Source: Propionibacterium sp. (GTDB lineage: Bacteria; Actinomycetota; Actinomycetes; Actinomycetales; Actinomycetaceae). From it: a stretch of DNA of 8,244 nt. The stretch covers positions 1-8,244 of the forward strand of contig JAKECL010000058.1 in the NCBI GenBank assembly GCA_030460725.1. Direction: 5' to 3'. Under the pieces are notes generated by a model. It did not search any database. It was not told the origin of the DNA and saw only the letters and a list, made by a program, of their open reading frames with translations. Below, in pieces: positions 1-5,389 of the stretch. Each line of letters begins with the position of its first letter. Position 1 is the stretch's first letter. The translations under genes and the position numbers were made by a program.

Positions 1-73
1 CCCGGTCCATGGGTGTGGGCGCCGAGGTGGGGGTGGTGGCGCCGGAGCCACCGGTGTCGGGGTTCTGCGTCAT
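1..73 (-). CDS. N-terminal 24 codons of a gene coupled to recO (uppS expected by context; cut by window edge)
   Basis: The start ATG (73-71) overlaps the recO stop TGA (72-70) as ATGA, typical of translational coupling, and has a good Shine-Dalgarno GGAGAGG at 85-79, 5 nt upstream. The visible residues read MTQNPDTGGSGATTPTSAPT then PMDR: a low-complexity Thr/Pro/Gly N-terminus with no family motif yet. In many actinobacteria recO is followed directly by uppS (isoprenyl diphosphate synthase making the polyprenyl carrier for cell-wall synthesis), so that is the most likely identity. This is inference from gene order, since the catalytic region lies outside the window. That it is a real gene start is fairly well supported; the product name is not. 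Confidence 0.65.
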   Translation of the reverse strand, partial: MTQNPDTGGSGATTPTSAPTPMDR

Positions 74-807
74 CGGGACCTCTCCAACACCTGCAGGGAA
101 CGCAGACGTCGCTCCAGGTGCCATTGCGTGTAGGCCGACACCAGCCCGACGACCTCGGTGCGGCAGTAGTCCTGCGCCGCGTCCGCTGCGCTCCAGTCCC
201 CGCTCAGGAGGTCCCCCAACAACGCCATCGCCCCGGGCGAGGGCGCTGCGGAACCGGCAGGTCGGCAGTGCTCGCACACCGCGCCGCCCTCGGGAATCGA
301 GAAGGCGGAGTGGGGGCCCTCCGCTCCACACACCGCGCAGTCGAAGCAGGAGGGGGCCCAGCCGGCGATCGCGAGGGCGCGCAGCAGGTAGGAGTCGAGG
401 ACCAGCATCGGATCGTGCCTGCGGTGGGACAGCGCGAAGAGCGCTCCGACGAGCAGGAGGTACTGGGCGTGGGATCCCTCGTCCGCATCAGCGGTGAGAC
501 GATCAGCGGTCTCCAGCATGACGGTCCCCGGGGTGTAGAGGTCGTAGTCCTCCGCCAGGGGACGTCCGTGGGAGGTGATGGTCTCCACCTGGGTGATGAC
601 GTCCAGGGAGCGCCCGCGGTGGAGCTGGACGTCGATGACGGAGAAGGGCTCGACGCGCGCGCCGAACTTCGAGGTCGTGCGCCGCACCCCCTTGGCCACG
701 GCCCGCACCTGCCCGTTGTCCCGGGTCAGCAGCGTGATGATGCGGTCGGCCTCGCCCAGCTTGTGGGTGCGCAGGACGACTGCCTCGTCACGGTAGGTGC
801 GGATCAC
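70..807 (-). CDS. recO: DNA repair protein RecO
   Basis: The 245-residue protein has the usual RecO length. RecO works with RecR and RecF to load RecA on SSB-coated single-stranded DNA in the RecFOR gap-repair pathway and also anneals single strands. The N-terminal OB-fold begins with the family pattern YRDEAVVLRTHKLGEADRI (residues 5-23), followed by VRAVAKGVRRTTSKFG (34-49). A zinc-finger-like set follows: C157-x2-C160 and C178-x2-C181, with an extra C154. I take GTG at 807 as the start because it matches the family N-terminus and no ATG, GTG or TTG lies in frame in the sequence just upstream. No SD sits close to it: the nearest GGAGG is about 25 nt away. A weak -10-like GAGAAT (819-814) lies 6 nt before the GTG, so the mRNA may be leaderless. 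The next gene starts inside the recO stop codon. Confidence 0.95.
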   Translation of the reverse strand: MIRTYRDEAVVLRTHKLGEADRIITLLTRDNGQVRAVAKGVRRTTSKFGARVEPFSVIDVQLHRGRSLDVITQVETITSHGRPLAEDYDLYTPGTVMLETADRLTADADEGSHAQYLLLVGALFALSHRRHDPMLVLDSYLLRALAIAGWAPSCFDCAVCGAEGPHSAFSIPEGGAVCEHCRPAGSAAPSPGAMALLGDLLSGDWSAADAAQDYCRTEVVGLVSAYTQWHLERRLRSLQVLERSR

Positions 808-878
808 GGGAACATTCTCGCACCCCAGGTGGCCTCCTTCCCGGCAGCGCCGCCTCGAACAGGACGTGCGCCGCCACA

Positions 879-899
879 GATGAGGGGGGCGCCCTCGTC
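879..899 (-). repeat. Inverted repeat, 8-position stem with one mismatch, upstream of recO
   Basis: On the minus strand GACGAGGG (899-892) can pair with CCCTCATC (886-879) with one C-A mismatch and a 5-nt loop. It follows the 925-953 hairpin by about 25 nt, giving two tandem hairpins between leuA and recO. No U tract is present. Confidence 0.35.
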
Positions 900-924
900 A
901 CCGGAGAGGTGGACGGGGCACGAT

Positions 925-953
925 TCGGCCCCCGGGGGATACCCGGGGGCCGA
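925..953 (-). terminator. 12-bp perfect hairpin, candidate U-less terminator after leuA
   Basis: The arms TCGGCCCCCGGG and CCCGGGGGCCGA are perfectly complementary and separated by a 5-nt loop (TATCC on the minus strand). The hairpin is very stable but lacks a T tract on either side, so it is not a canonical intrinsic terminator. It lies about 185 nt past the leuA stop and about 118 nt before recO. A second, weaker hairpin (879-899) follows it in the direction of leuA transcription. It could be a terminator without a U tract, an RNA 3'-end stabiliser, or a protein-binding palindrome. The strand is given as that of leuA, but the structure is symmetric. Confidence 0.4.
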
Positions 954-1043
954 GCCCACCGCGGGAGTGACCCTGGGTGGGACCCTGAGCGCGCGCGTCC
1001 ACGGATCACGCGGGGCACGACGCACGAAGGCCGGTCTGGAGCA

Positions 1044-1092
1044 CCCGGTGCCAGAGGTCGTCCTCCACCGGGCTCGATGGCCGGGCACCGGG
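1044..1092. repeat. 9-bp inverted repeat with 31-nt spacer, downstream of leuA
   Basis: CCCGGTGCC (1044-1052) and GGCACCGGG (1084-1092) are perfectly complementary. The spacer holds a small nested hairpin, GAGG-TCGT-CCTC, around 1054-1065. CACCGGG also occurs twice (1066-1072, 1086-1092), so alternative pairings exist. It begins about 47 nt past the leuA stop, in the expected 3' untranslated region. Confidence 0.3.
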
Positions 1093-1138
1093 ACGCATCG
1101 CGGGAACCCACCCGCCAGGCGCCCCGGGCCCCGCCCGC

Positions 1139-2896
1139 TCAGCGCAGCGCGCGGTTGACGGCGGAGATGACCGCCTTGTAGGTCGCGCGCGTGATGGAGG
1201 AGTCGATGCCCACACCCCACACGATCTGTCCGTCCACGACCGCCTCCACATAGGAGGCTGCCCGTGCGTCGCGTCCCTGGCTCATGGCGTGCTCGGCGTA
1301 GTCCAGGACCCGCACATCCAGGTCGAACTGGTGCAGAGCCGCGACAAAGGCATCAATGGGTCCTGTTCCCGTTGCCTCGATGACGACGGGCTCACCGTTG
1401 TCTCGCAGGGCCGCGTGCAGGTCCACCTGTTCCTCGTCGCCGCTGCTGACCACACGGGAGGCGCCCAGCTCGAACCGCCCCCAGGGGGACAGTCCGTCGG
1501 CGGCAGAGGTGGGCAGGTACTCGTCGGCGAAGATCCTCCACAGCGAATCCGCGTCGAGCTCCCCGCCGTAGGAGTCGGTGTGGCGCTGGACGACGCGCGA
1601 GAACTCGATCTGGAGACGACGCGGGAGGTCCAGGTTGTGGGAGGTCGACATGAGGTAGGCGACCCCACCCTTGCCGGACTGGGAGTTCACGCGCACCACG
1701 GCCTCGTAGGACCTGCCCACGTCATGGGGGTCGATGGGCAGGTAGGGCAGCTCCCAGATCACGTCCGCCTCGTTCCCCCCGGCCTCCGCGACCTTCTTCT
1801 TGCGCGCGGAGAAGCCCTTCTTGATGGCGTCCTGGTGGGATCCGGAGAAGGAGGTGTAGACGAGGTCACCGACGTAGGGCACGCGTGGCGGGGTCACCAT
1901 CGAGGTGCAGTGCTCCACCGTGCGACGGATCGCGTCGACGTCGGAGAAGTCGATGCCCGGGTCCACACCCTGACTGAAGAGGTTCAGACCCAGGGTCACC
2001 AGGTCCACGTTCCCCGTGCGCTCTCCCTGCCCCAGCAGGCAGCCCTCCACCCGGTCCGCTCCGGCCATGATCGCCAACTCCGCCGAGGCGACACCTGTGC
2101 CACGGTCGTTGTGGGGATGCACGGACAACGCGATGTGCTCGCGGTGGGAGAGGTTGCGGCTCATCCATTCGATCTGGTCGGCGTAGACATTGGGCGTGGC
2201 GCGCTCCACGGTGGCGGGCAGGTTCAGGATGATCTCGCGGTCCGCCCCCGGCTCCCACACCTCCATGACGCTCTCGCAGATCTCCAGGGCGAAGTCCGGT
2301 TCCGTGTCGATGAAGATCTCCGGGGAGTACTCGAAACCGAAGATCGTGTCGTCGTCCAGGAGCTTCTCGGCATGGGCGATGACGTCGCGGGCACCGCTCA
2401 CCGCCAGGTCCACGGTCTGTTCCCGGCTGGCATGGAAGACCATGTCGCGGAAGAGGGGGGAGGTCGCGTTGTAGAGGTGGACCGTGGCACGGGGGAACCC
2501 GACGACGGCCTCCACGGTGCGCTCGATGATCTCGGGACGGGACTGGGTGAGGACGGAGATCGTCACGTCCTCGGGGACTGCGTCGGACTCGATGAGGGAG
2601 CGGACGAAGTCGAAGTCCGTGCTCGAGGCTGCGGGGAAGCCGATCTCGATCTCCTTGTAGCCCAGGCGGACCAGCAGGTCGAACATCTCGCGCTTGCGGC
2701 CCGGATCCATCGGCTCGATGAGCGCCTGGTTCCCGTCCCGCAGATCCGTGGACATCCAACGCGGCGCCGTCGTGATGCGACGGTTGGGCCACTGACGGTC
2801 GGGCAGGTGGATCGGATTGACGTCGAGGAATGCCCGGTACTTCGAGGTGGGCATCGGCGAGGGTCCCGCAGTGGGGACGTGCGCAGTGGTCTTCAT
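1139..2896 (-). CDS. leuA: 2-isopropylmalate synthase (type 2, actinobacterial LeuA)
   Basis: LeuA condenses acetyl-CoA with 2-oxoisovalerate to 2-isopropylmalate, the first committed step of leucine synthesis, and is feedback-inhibited by leucine. The protein is 585 residues. The TIM-barrel domain shows STDLRDGNQAL (49-59; R53 and D54 are the catalytic/metal pair of the family), the metal ligands H260 and H262 in SVHPHNDRG, and GQGERTGN (289-296). YTSFSGSHQDAIKKGF (347-362) marks the subdomain that follows. The C-terminal regulatory domain runs from about 470 to the end, with DYAEHAMSQGRDARAASYVEA (532-552) and VWGVGIDSSITRATY (559-573). It is shorter there than Mycobacterium tuberculosis LeuA, which carries a repeat insertion at this place. 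I start at ATG 2896: AGGAAG (2914-2909) lies 12 nt upstream and the frame further upstream loses family character. ATG 2854 (residue 15) is a weaker alternative. Expression is probably controlled by the leader region described separately. Confidence 0.96.
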   Translation of the reverse strand: MKTTAHVPTAGPSPMPTSKYRAFLDVNPIHLPDRQWPNRRITTAPRWMSTDLRDGNQALIEPMDPGRKREMFDLLVRLGYKEIEIGFPAASSTDFDFVRSLIESDAVPEDVTISVLTQSRPEIIERTVEAVVGFPRATVHLYNATSPLFRDMVFHASREQTVDLAVSGARDVIAHAEKLLDDDTIFGFEYSPEIFIDTEPDFALEICESVMEVWEPGADREIILNLPATVERATPNVYADQIEWMSRNLSHREHIALSVHPHNDRGTGVASAELAIMAGADRVEGCLLGQGERTGNVDLVTLGLNLFSQGVDPGIDFSDVDAIRRTVEHCTSMVTPPRVPYVGDLVYTSFSGSHQDAIKKGFSARKKKVAEAGGNEADVIWELPYLPIDPHDVGRSYEAVVRVNSQSGKGGVAYLMSTSHNLDLPRRLQIEFSRVVQRHTDSYGGELDADSLWRIFADEYLPTSAADGLSPWGRFELGASRVVSSGDEEQVDLHAALRDNGEPVVIEATGTGPIDAFVAALHQFDLDVRVLDYAEHAMSQGRDARAASYVEAVVDGQIVWGVGIDSSITRATYKAVISAVNRALR

Positions 2897-2904
2897 CGCT
2901 GGTG

Positions 2905-3006
2905 GCTGCTTCCTGGTCGTTGGCTTCGGTGTGACCGTGGCCGGGTACGACGAACGCCGCGACGAGGATCCGGCCTTTTCAGGCCTCGTCGCGGCAGGTA
3001 AGCAGC
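2905..3006 (-). promoter_or_regulatory. Predicted leuA SD-sequestering pairing: leader Leu codons with the leuA Shine-Dalgarno
   Basis: On the minus strand GCTGCTT-A-CCTG (3006-2995) is complementary to CAGGAAGCAGC (2915-2905): 7 plus 4 base pairs with one bulged A. The downstream partner contains the whole leuA SD (AGGAAG, 2914-2909); the upstream partner lies over the second and third Leu codons and the Thr and Cys codons of the leader peptide. A ribosome paused on the Leu codons would block the pairing and leave the SD free, whereas fast translation and release would let it form. That is the logic expected for leucine-starvation induction at the level of translation initiation. The pairing is seen by eye; the mechanism is inference. 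Confidence 0.6.
2939..2995 (-). promoter_or_regulatory. leuA leader hairpin with potential H-type pseudoknot (LEU-element-like)
   Basis: A perfect 12-bp stem is formed by GCCGCGACGAGG (2995-2984) and CCTCGTCGCGGC (2967-2956). The 16-nt loop contains GGCCGG (2975-2970), which is complementary to CCGGCC (2944-2939), 11 nt past the stem, giving a 6-bp pseudoknot helix. The 5' arm lies inside the last codons of the leader peptide and the peptide's stop codon is in the loop, so a translating ribosome would melt the stem. No U tract follows, so it is not an intrinsic terminator. A conserved pseudoknot called the LEU element has been described upstream of actinobacterial leuA genes; this looks like a member, but I could not align it to the published consensus. 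Confidence 0.65.
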
Positions 3007-3023
3007 AGCTGTGCCATGCGCAT
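2979..3023 (-). CDS. Leucine leader peptide upstream of leuA (14 aa, MRMAQLLLTCRDEA)
   Basis: ATG at 3023 opens a 14-codon frame ending in TGA (2981-2979) with three consecutive leucine codons, CTG CTG CTT, at codons 6-8. It lies 82 nt before the leuA start. A -10-like TAGGTT (3035-3030) sits exactly 6 nt before the A of the ATG, so the transcript probably begins at the start codon (leaderless). The second ATG (codon 3, 3017) is an alternative start. The peptide itself probably has no function; translating it would sense charged tRNA-Leu. Its 3' half overlaps the 5' arm of the hairpin, and the Leu codons overlap the segment complementary to the leuA SD. It is too short for standard gene finders and is likely to be missed in annotation. 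Confidence 0.75.
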   Translation of the reverse strand: MRMAQLLLTCRDEA

Positions 3024-3029
3024 GCCGCC

Positions 3030-3058
3030 AACCTAGCGTGCTGTGGCCCGCCACGCAA
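3030..3058 (-). promoter_or_regulatory. Predicted sigma70-type promoter of the leuA leader
   Basis: A -35-like TTGCGT (3058-3053) and a -10-like TAGGTT (3035-3030, fitting the actinobacterial TANNNT pattern) are separated by 17 nt. The predicted start of transcription is the A of the leader-peptide ATG at 3023. Confidence 0.6.
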
Positions 3059-3059
3059 A

Positions 3060-3262
3060 GGTGACCACTGCGCGGACGGCCCCTGGCGGCGTTCGGCCCG
3101 CTCGGGTGGATTCTCATCGACGAGGGCGCCCCCCACCCAGAGGTGGTGGTGGCCTGCGCGGGTGGGCGTCGGGTCTCCTCGGCCACAGCCCCTGGGCGCC
3201 GCCTGTGGAGAGGACTGGCGTGAGGGATGCATGATTCGAGCACGACCGGAAGAAGGCTCATC
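3060..3262. other. Divergent intergenic region between the leuA promoter and the SnoaL-like gene
   Basis: About 200 bp of GC-rich DNA. I see no convincing gene in it. A CATGAT hexamer at 3230-3235, preceded by GATG, could serve as a -10 for the plus-strand gene, but no matching -35 is visible. Short GGTGG repeats at about 3142-3152 can pair weakly with CCACC at 3133-3137. The segment 3251-3256 (AGAAGG) is the SD of the downstream gene. Confidence 0.4.
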
Positions 3263-3634
3263 ATGGAGGCCACCACCTCGGCACACACCCTTGATCGCTA
3301 CTTCGCACTGTCGAACACGGCCGGGCAGGACAGCGGGGACTTCGAGGAGCTCCTCAGTCTCTTCGCACCCGATGCCACCCTGGTCTCCGGCCTCGGGGAG
3401 CCCGCATCGGGAACGACGGCCATCGCCGCCTTCTTCCGCACGTTCTTCGCCCGGAACACGGAGTTGCACCACGTCTGGAACACACGCTCCACAGGGGTGG
3501 GGACCTTCGCGGTGGACTGGGCAGTCGCGGGGCGCCACAAGGATGGCGCGGTCTTCGCGATCAGCGGTACGGACACCGCCCGCCTGGACGACCAGGGGAA
3601 GATCTGCTCCCTGCAGGTCACGGTCAACCACTGA
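3263..3634 (+). CDS. SnoaL/NTF2-like small protein of unknown function
   Basis: The 123-residue protein has the size and rhythm of a SnoaL-like (NTF2-fold) domain. An N-terminal helix (TLDRYFALSNTAG, 9-21) is followed by FEELLSLFAPDATLVSGLGEPASG (27-50), where the DATL strand is typical of the family, then a helix pairing (TAIAAFFRTFFARN, 52-65), and beta strands HHVWNTRSTG and TFAVDWAVAGRHKDGAVFAISGTDTARLD. The last strand is GKICSLQVTVNH. There is no signal peptide or membrane segment. The fold serves both enzymes and ligand-binding proteins, so no reaction can be assigned. ATG 3263 is chosen because AGAAGG lies 6 nt upstream; a start at 3227 would add 12 residues without an SD. The gene is divergent from leuA and ends 25 nt from the convergent end of amrS, so it appears to be a single-gene transcript. 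Confidence 0.8.
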   Translation: MEATTSAHTLDRYFALSNTAGQDSGDFEELLSLFAPDATLVSGLGEPASGTTAIAAFFRTFFARNTELHHVWNTRSTGVGTFAVDWAVAGRHKDGAVFAISGTDTARLDDQGKICSLQVTVNH

Positions 3635-3659
3635 TCGGGACGGCGCAGAGCGCGCCCGT

Positions 3660-4793
3660 TCAGACCCGCACCGGGATTGACCGGGGACCGAACGTACCCG
3701 GCTCGGCGCCGAAGTGCCCCGGCAGCACAGTCCCACAGGTGGGGCAGGTGCCGTCTGGGCGCACGCGGTACTCCAGGATCGAGTACCAGTCGCGCACGAT
3801 CAGCACCTCCTCGCAGATCGCACATCGAGTGGTGTCGCCCTCCACGTCGTGGACGTTGCCGGTGTAGACGAAGTGCAGGCCCTCCTCCAGCGCGATCTCC
3901 CTCGCGCGCCGCAGCGACGAGGGCGACGTCGGTGGAACGTCGAGCATGCGGTGGTCAGGGTGGAAGGCCGAGAAGTGCAGCGGCACGTCCGCACCGAGCT
4001 CACTGAGGATCCAGTGGCACTGCTCCCGCAGGCGCACCTCGGAGTCATTGAGCCCCGGGATGAGCAAGGTCGTCAACTCCACCCAGGTTCTCCCCTGGTT
4101 CACGACCCAGGAGATCGTCTCCAGGACATCGCGCAGATGGGCGCCGGTCACCCGGCGGTAGAAGTCCTCGTCGAACCCTTTGAGGTCGATGTTCGTGGCG
4201 TCCATGGGGTCGAAGAAGTCCGCCCGCGCCACCGCCCCGATGTAGCCCGCGGTGACGGCCACGGTGCGGACTCCCCTCTCCTGACATGCCCGCGCCGTGT
4301 CGATCGCATACTCCGCGTAGATGACCGGATCGTTGTAGGTGAAGGCCACCTGCGGCACCCCCCAGGATTGGGCGGTACCTGCGATGTCGGCGGGCGTGGC
4401 CTCCTGACCCAGTCGGTCCCAACGTCTGGCGGCAGAGATCTCATGGTTTTGGCAGTACCGGCACCCCAGGTTGCACCCTGCCGTCCCGAAGGAGAGGACC
4501 GCGGTTCCCGGATGGAAGTGCGCCAGTGGCTTCTTCTCGATCGGATCCAGGCAGAACCCGGAGCTGCGGCCCCAGGTCGTCAGGCAGAGCGCGCCCCCGC
4601 GGCGCTCCCTGACGAAGCAGTACCCACGCTGCCCCTCCTGCAGTCGGCAGTTCCTGGGACACAGGTCGCACTGGATACGCCCGTCCTCCACCACATGCCA
4701 CCATCGGCCTGTGCGCACGTCCGCGCGCGCGGGGCCAGCAGTGTCTGCCCTGCCTGGACCTCCCGGTGACACCACTGCCTTCGTGCTGGTCAC
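3660..4793 (-). CDS. amrS: AmmeMemoRadiSam system radical SAM enzyme
   Basis: The 377-residue protein belongs to the pyruvate-formate-lyase-activase-like radical SAM group. Its CX3CX2C cluster motif is C107-NLG-C111-RY-C114, which would hold the SAM-binding 4Fe-4S centre. Other family marks are the N-terminal cysteine set C42, C45, C49 and C59 in CDLCPRNCRLQEGQRGYC, FTYNDPVIYAEY (151-162), NIDLKGFDEDFYR (201-213), TTLLIPGLND (241-250), FSAFHPDHRM (274-283), and a C-terminal zinc-ribbon-like pair C324-x2-C327 and C350-x2-C353. The start is GTG 4793, overlapping the amrA stop as GTGA, with GGAGGGGG at 4811-4804 ten nt upstream. This gives an N-terminal extension of roughly 25-30 poorly conserved residues. 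V26 is an internal alternative start but lacks an SD. The substrate and product are unknown; the genes around it suggest it acts with AmrA and AmrB. Confidence 0.93.
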   Translation of the reverse strand: MTSTKAVVSPGGPGRADTAGPARADVRTGRWWHVVEDGRIQCDLCPRNCRLQEGQRGYCFVRERRGGALCLTTWGRSSGFCLDPIEKKPLAHFHPGTAVLSFGTAGCNLGCRYCQNHEISAARRWDRLGQEATPADIAGTAQSWGVPQVAFTYNDPVIYAEYAIDTARACQERGVRTVAVTAGYIGAVARADFFDPMDATNIDLKGFDEDFYRRVTGAHLRDVLETISWVVNQGRTWVELTTLLIPGLNDSEVRLREQCHWILSELGADVPLHFSAFHPDHRMLDVPPTSPSSLRRAREIALEEGLHFVYTGNVHDVEGDTTRCAICEEVLIVRDWYSILEYRVRPDGTCPTCGTVLPGHFGAEPGTFGPRSIPVRV

Positions 4794-5389
4794 GGGTGCG
4801 CAGCCCCCTCCACCCAGGACTCGACGGTGTACGTCTCCAGGTGAACGTCGTCCGACCACCAGTCCTGGGGGAGTTCCGCCTTGCGCTTGAGTGCTGTCAG
4901 GAAGTCGCGGGGATCGGGCAGCTGTTCCCACACCTGGGGCAGGAAGGTGGCCCGGTTGAAGGGGCCGGCCTCCAGCACCACGCCGTCGGTACCGGGACGC
5001 AGCGCCTCCCACACGGACTCCTCGGAGGTGTGGGGCAGGGGCGTGCGCTCGGAGAGCACCGAGACCTCCACCGTCGTGCGAGCCAGGTCAGCCTGGCTCA
5101 AGGGAGGGAAGCGCGGGTCGTGCAGGGCTGCGGCCACCGCGTTGTGCGCGACGTCCTCGTAGAGGGCACGGTGGGCAGCCAGTGTCCCGATGCAGCCGCG
5201 CAGTCGTGAGTCCTGTTCCAGGGTCACGAAGCTCGCTCCCGGGGACACCAGCCATCCGGGTCTCTCCCCGCGTCGGGTGATCTCATCCAAGGGGATCTGG
5301 GCGGTGGGTGTGCCCCCCAGGCGCACCTCGATGGCTCCTCGAGCGATCTCCAGCAGTCGTCCACCGGCCTCAGGTGGTAGATGTGTCAT
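4790..5389 (-). CDS. amrA: AmmeMemoRadiSam system protein A (AMMECR1 domain)
   Basis: The 199-residue protein is a single AMMECR1 domain of normal length. It contains the family hallmark RLRGCIGT (62-69) with the conserved Cys66, then DPRFPPL (91-97), the VEVSVLS strand (107-113), GVVLEAG (136-142), ATFLPQVWEQLPDPRDFL (147-164) and DVHLETYTVESW (181-192). The biochemical role of the domain is not established; the exposed conserved Cys motif suggests a binding or catalytic site. ATG 5389 is preferred over an ATG ten codons upstream because GGAGGAGG (5403-5396) lies 6 nt before it. It starts 20 nt inside the end of amrB, and its stop overlaps the amrS GTG start. That is the tight packing expected of proteins made together. 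Confidence 0.94.
   Translation of the reverse strand: MTHLPPEAGGRLLEIARGAIEVRLGGTPTAQIPLDEITRRGERPGWLVSPGASFVTLEQDSRLRGCIGTLAAHRALYEDVAHNAVAAALHDPRFPPLSQADLARTTVEVSVLSERTPLPHTSEESVWEALRPGTDGVVLEAGPFNRATFLPQVWEQLPDPRDFLTALKRKAELPQDWWSDDVHLETYTVESWVEGAAHP

Larger units (their letters stand above)
808..1138. other. Gene-free 331-bp gap between leuA and recO, rich in inverted repeats
   Basis: Open frames crossing this stretch give Arg/Pro/Gly-rich translations without family character, so I call no gene. It holds three inverted repeats: CCCGGTGCC/GGCACCGGG at 1044-1052/1084-1092, the 12-bp stem at 925-953, and an 8-position stem with one mismatch at 879-899. Transcription from leuA would run through it toward recO, so it is the leuA 3' region and the recO 5' region. 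It may hold terminator-like structures, a recO promoter or an unrecognised structured RNA. No clear -35/-10 pair for recO was found apart from the weak GAGAAT near the start codon. Confidence 0.5.

Noticed and set aside
879..953. 6C-type actinobacterial RNA
   Set aside because: C-rich runs are present, but they lie in stems rather than in two C-rich loops, so the match is not convincing.
2956..2995. Intrinsic terminator in the leuA leader
   Set aside because: The stem is strong but no T run follows on either strand; the pseudoknot and SD-pairing model fits better.
1289..3001. 570-codon open frame antisense to leuA
   Set aside because: Its translation lacks family character and mirrors leuA; GC-rich third positions leave long open shadow frames. 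Similar frames lie opposite recO, amrS, amrB and the ABC-F gene.
3635..3659. Bidirectional terminator between the SnoaL-like gene and amrS
   Set aside because: Only an imperfect, bulged GC-rich pairing (CGGGACGGCGC with GCGCGCCCG) is visible in 25 nt and there is no T tract.
2897..3736. Extension of the leuA frame upstream to 865 codons
   Set aside because: The extra N-terminal part is Arg/Gly/Pro-rich, runs antisense through the SnoaL-like gene and across the leuA promoter and leader, and has no family similarity. ATG 2896 with AGGAAG is better.
4794..5012. Extension of the amrS frame upstream into amrA
   Set aside because: It overlaps conserved amrA codons in another frame, and the GTGA overlap with a strong SD at 4811-4804 explains the start.
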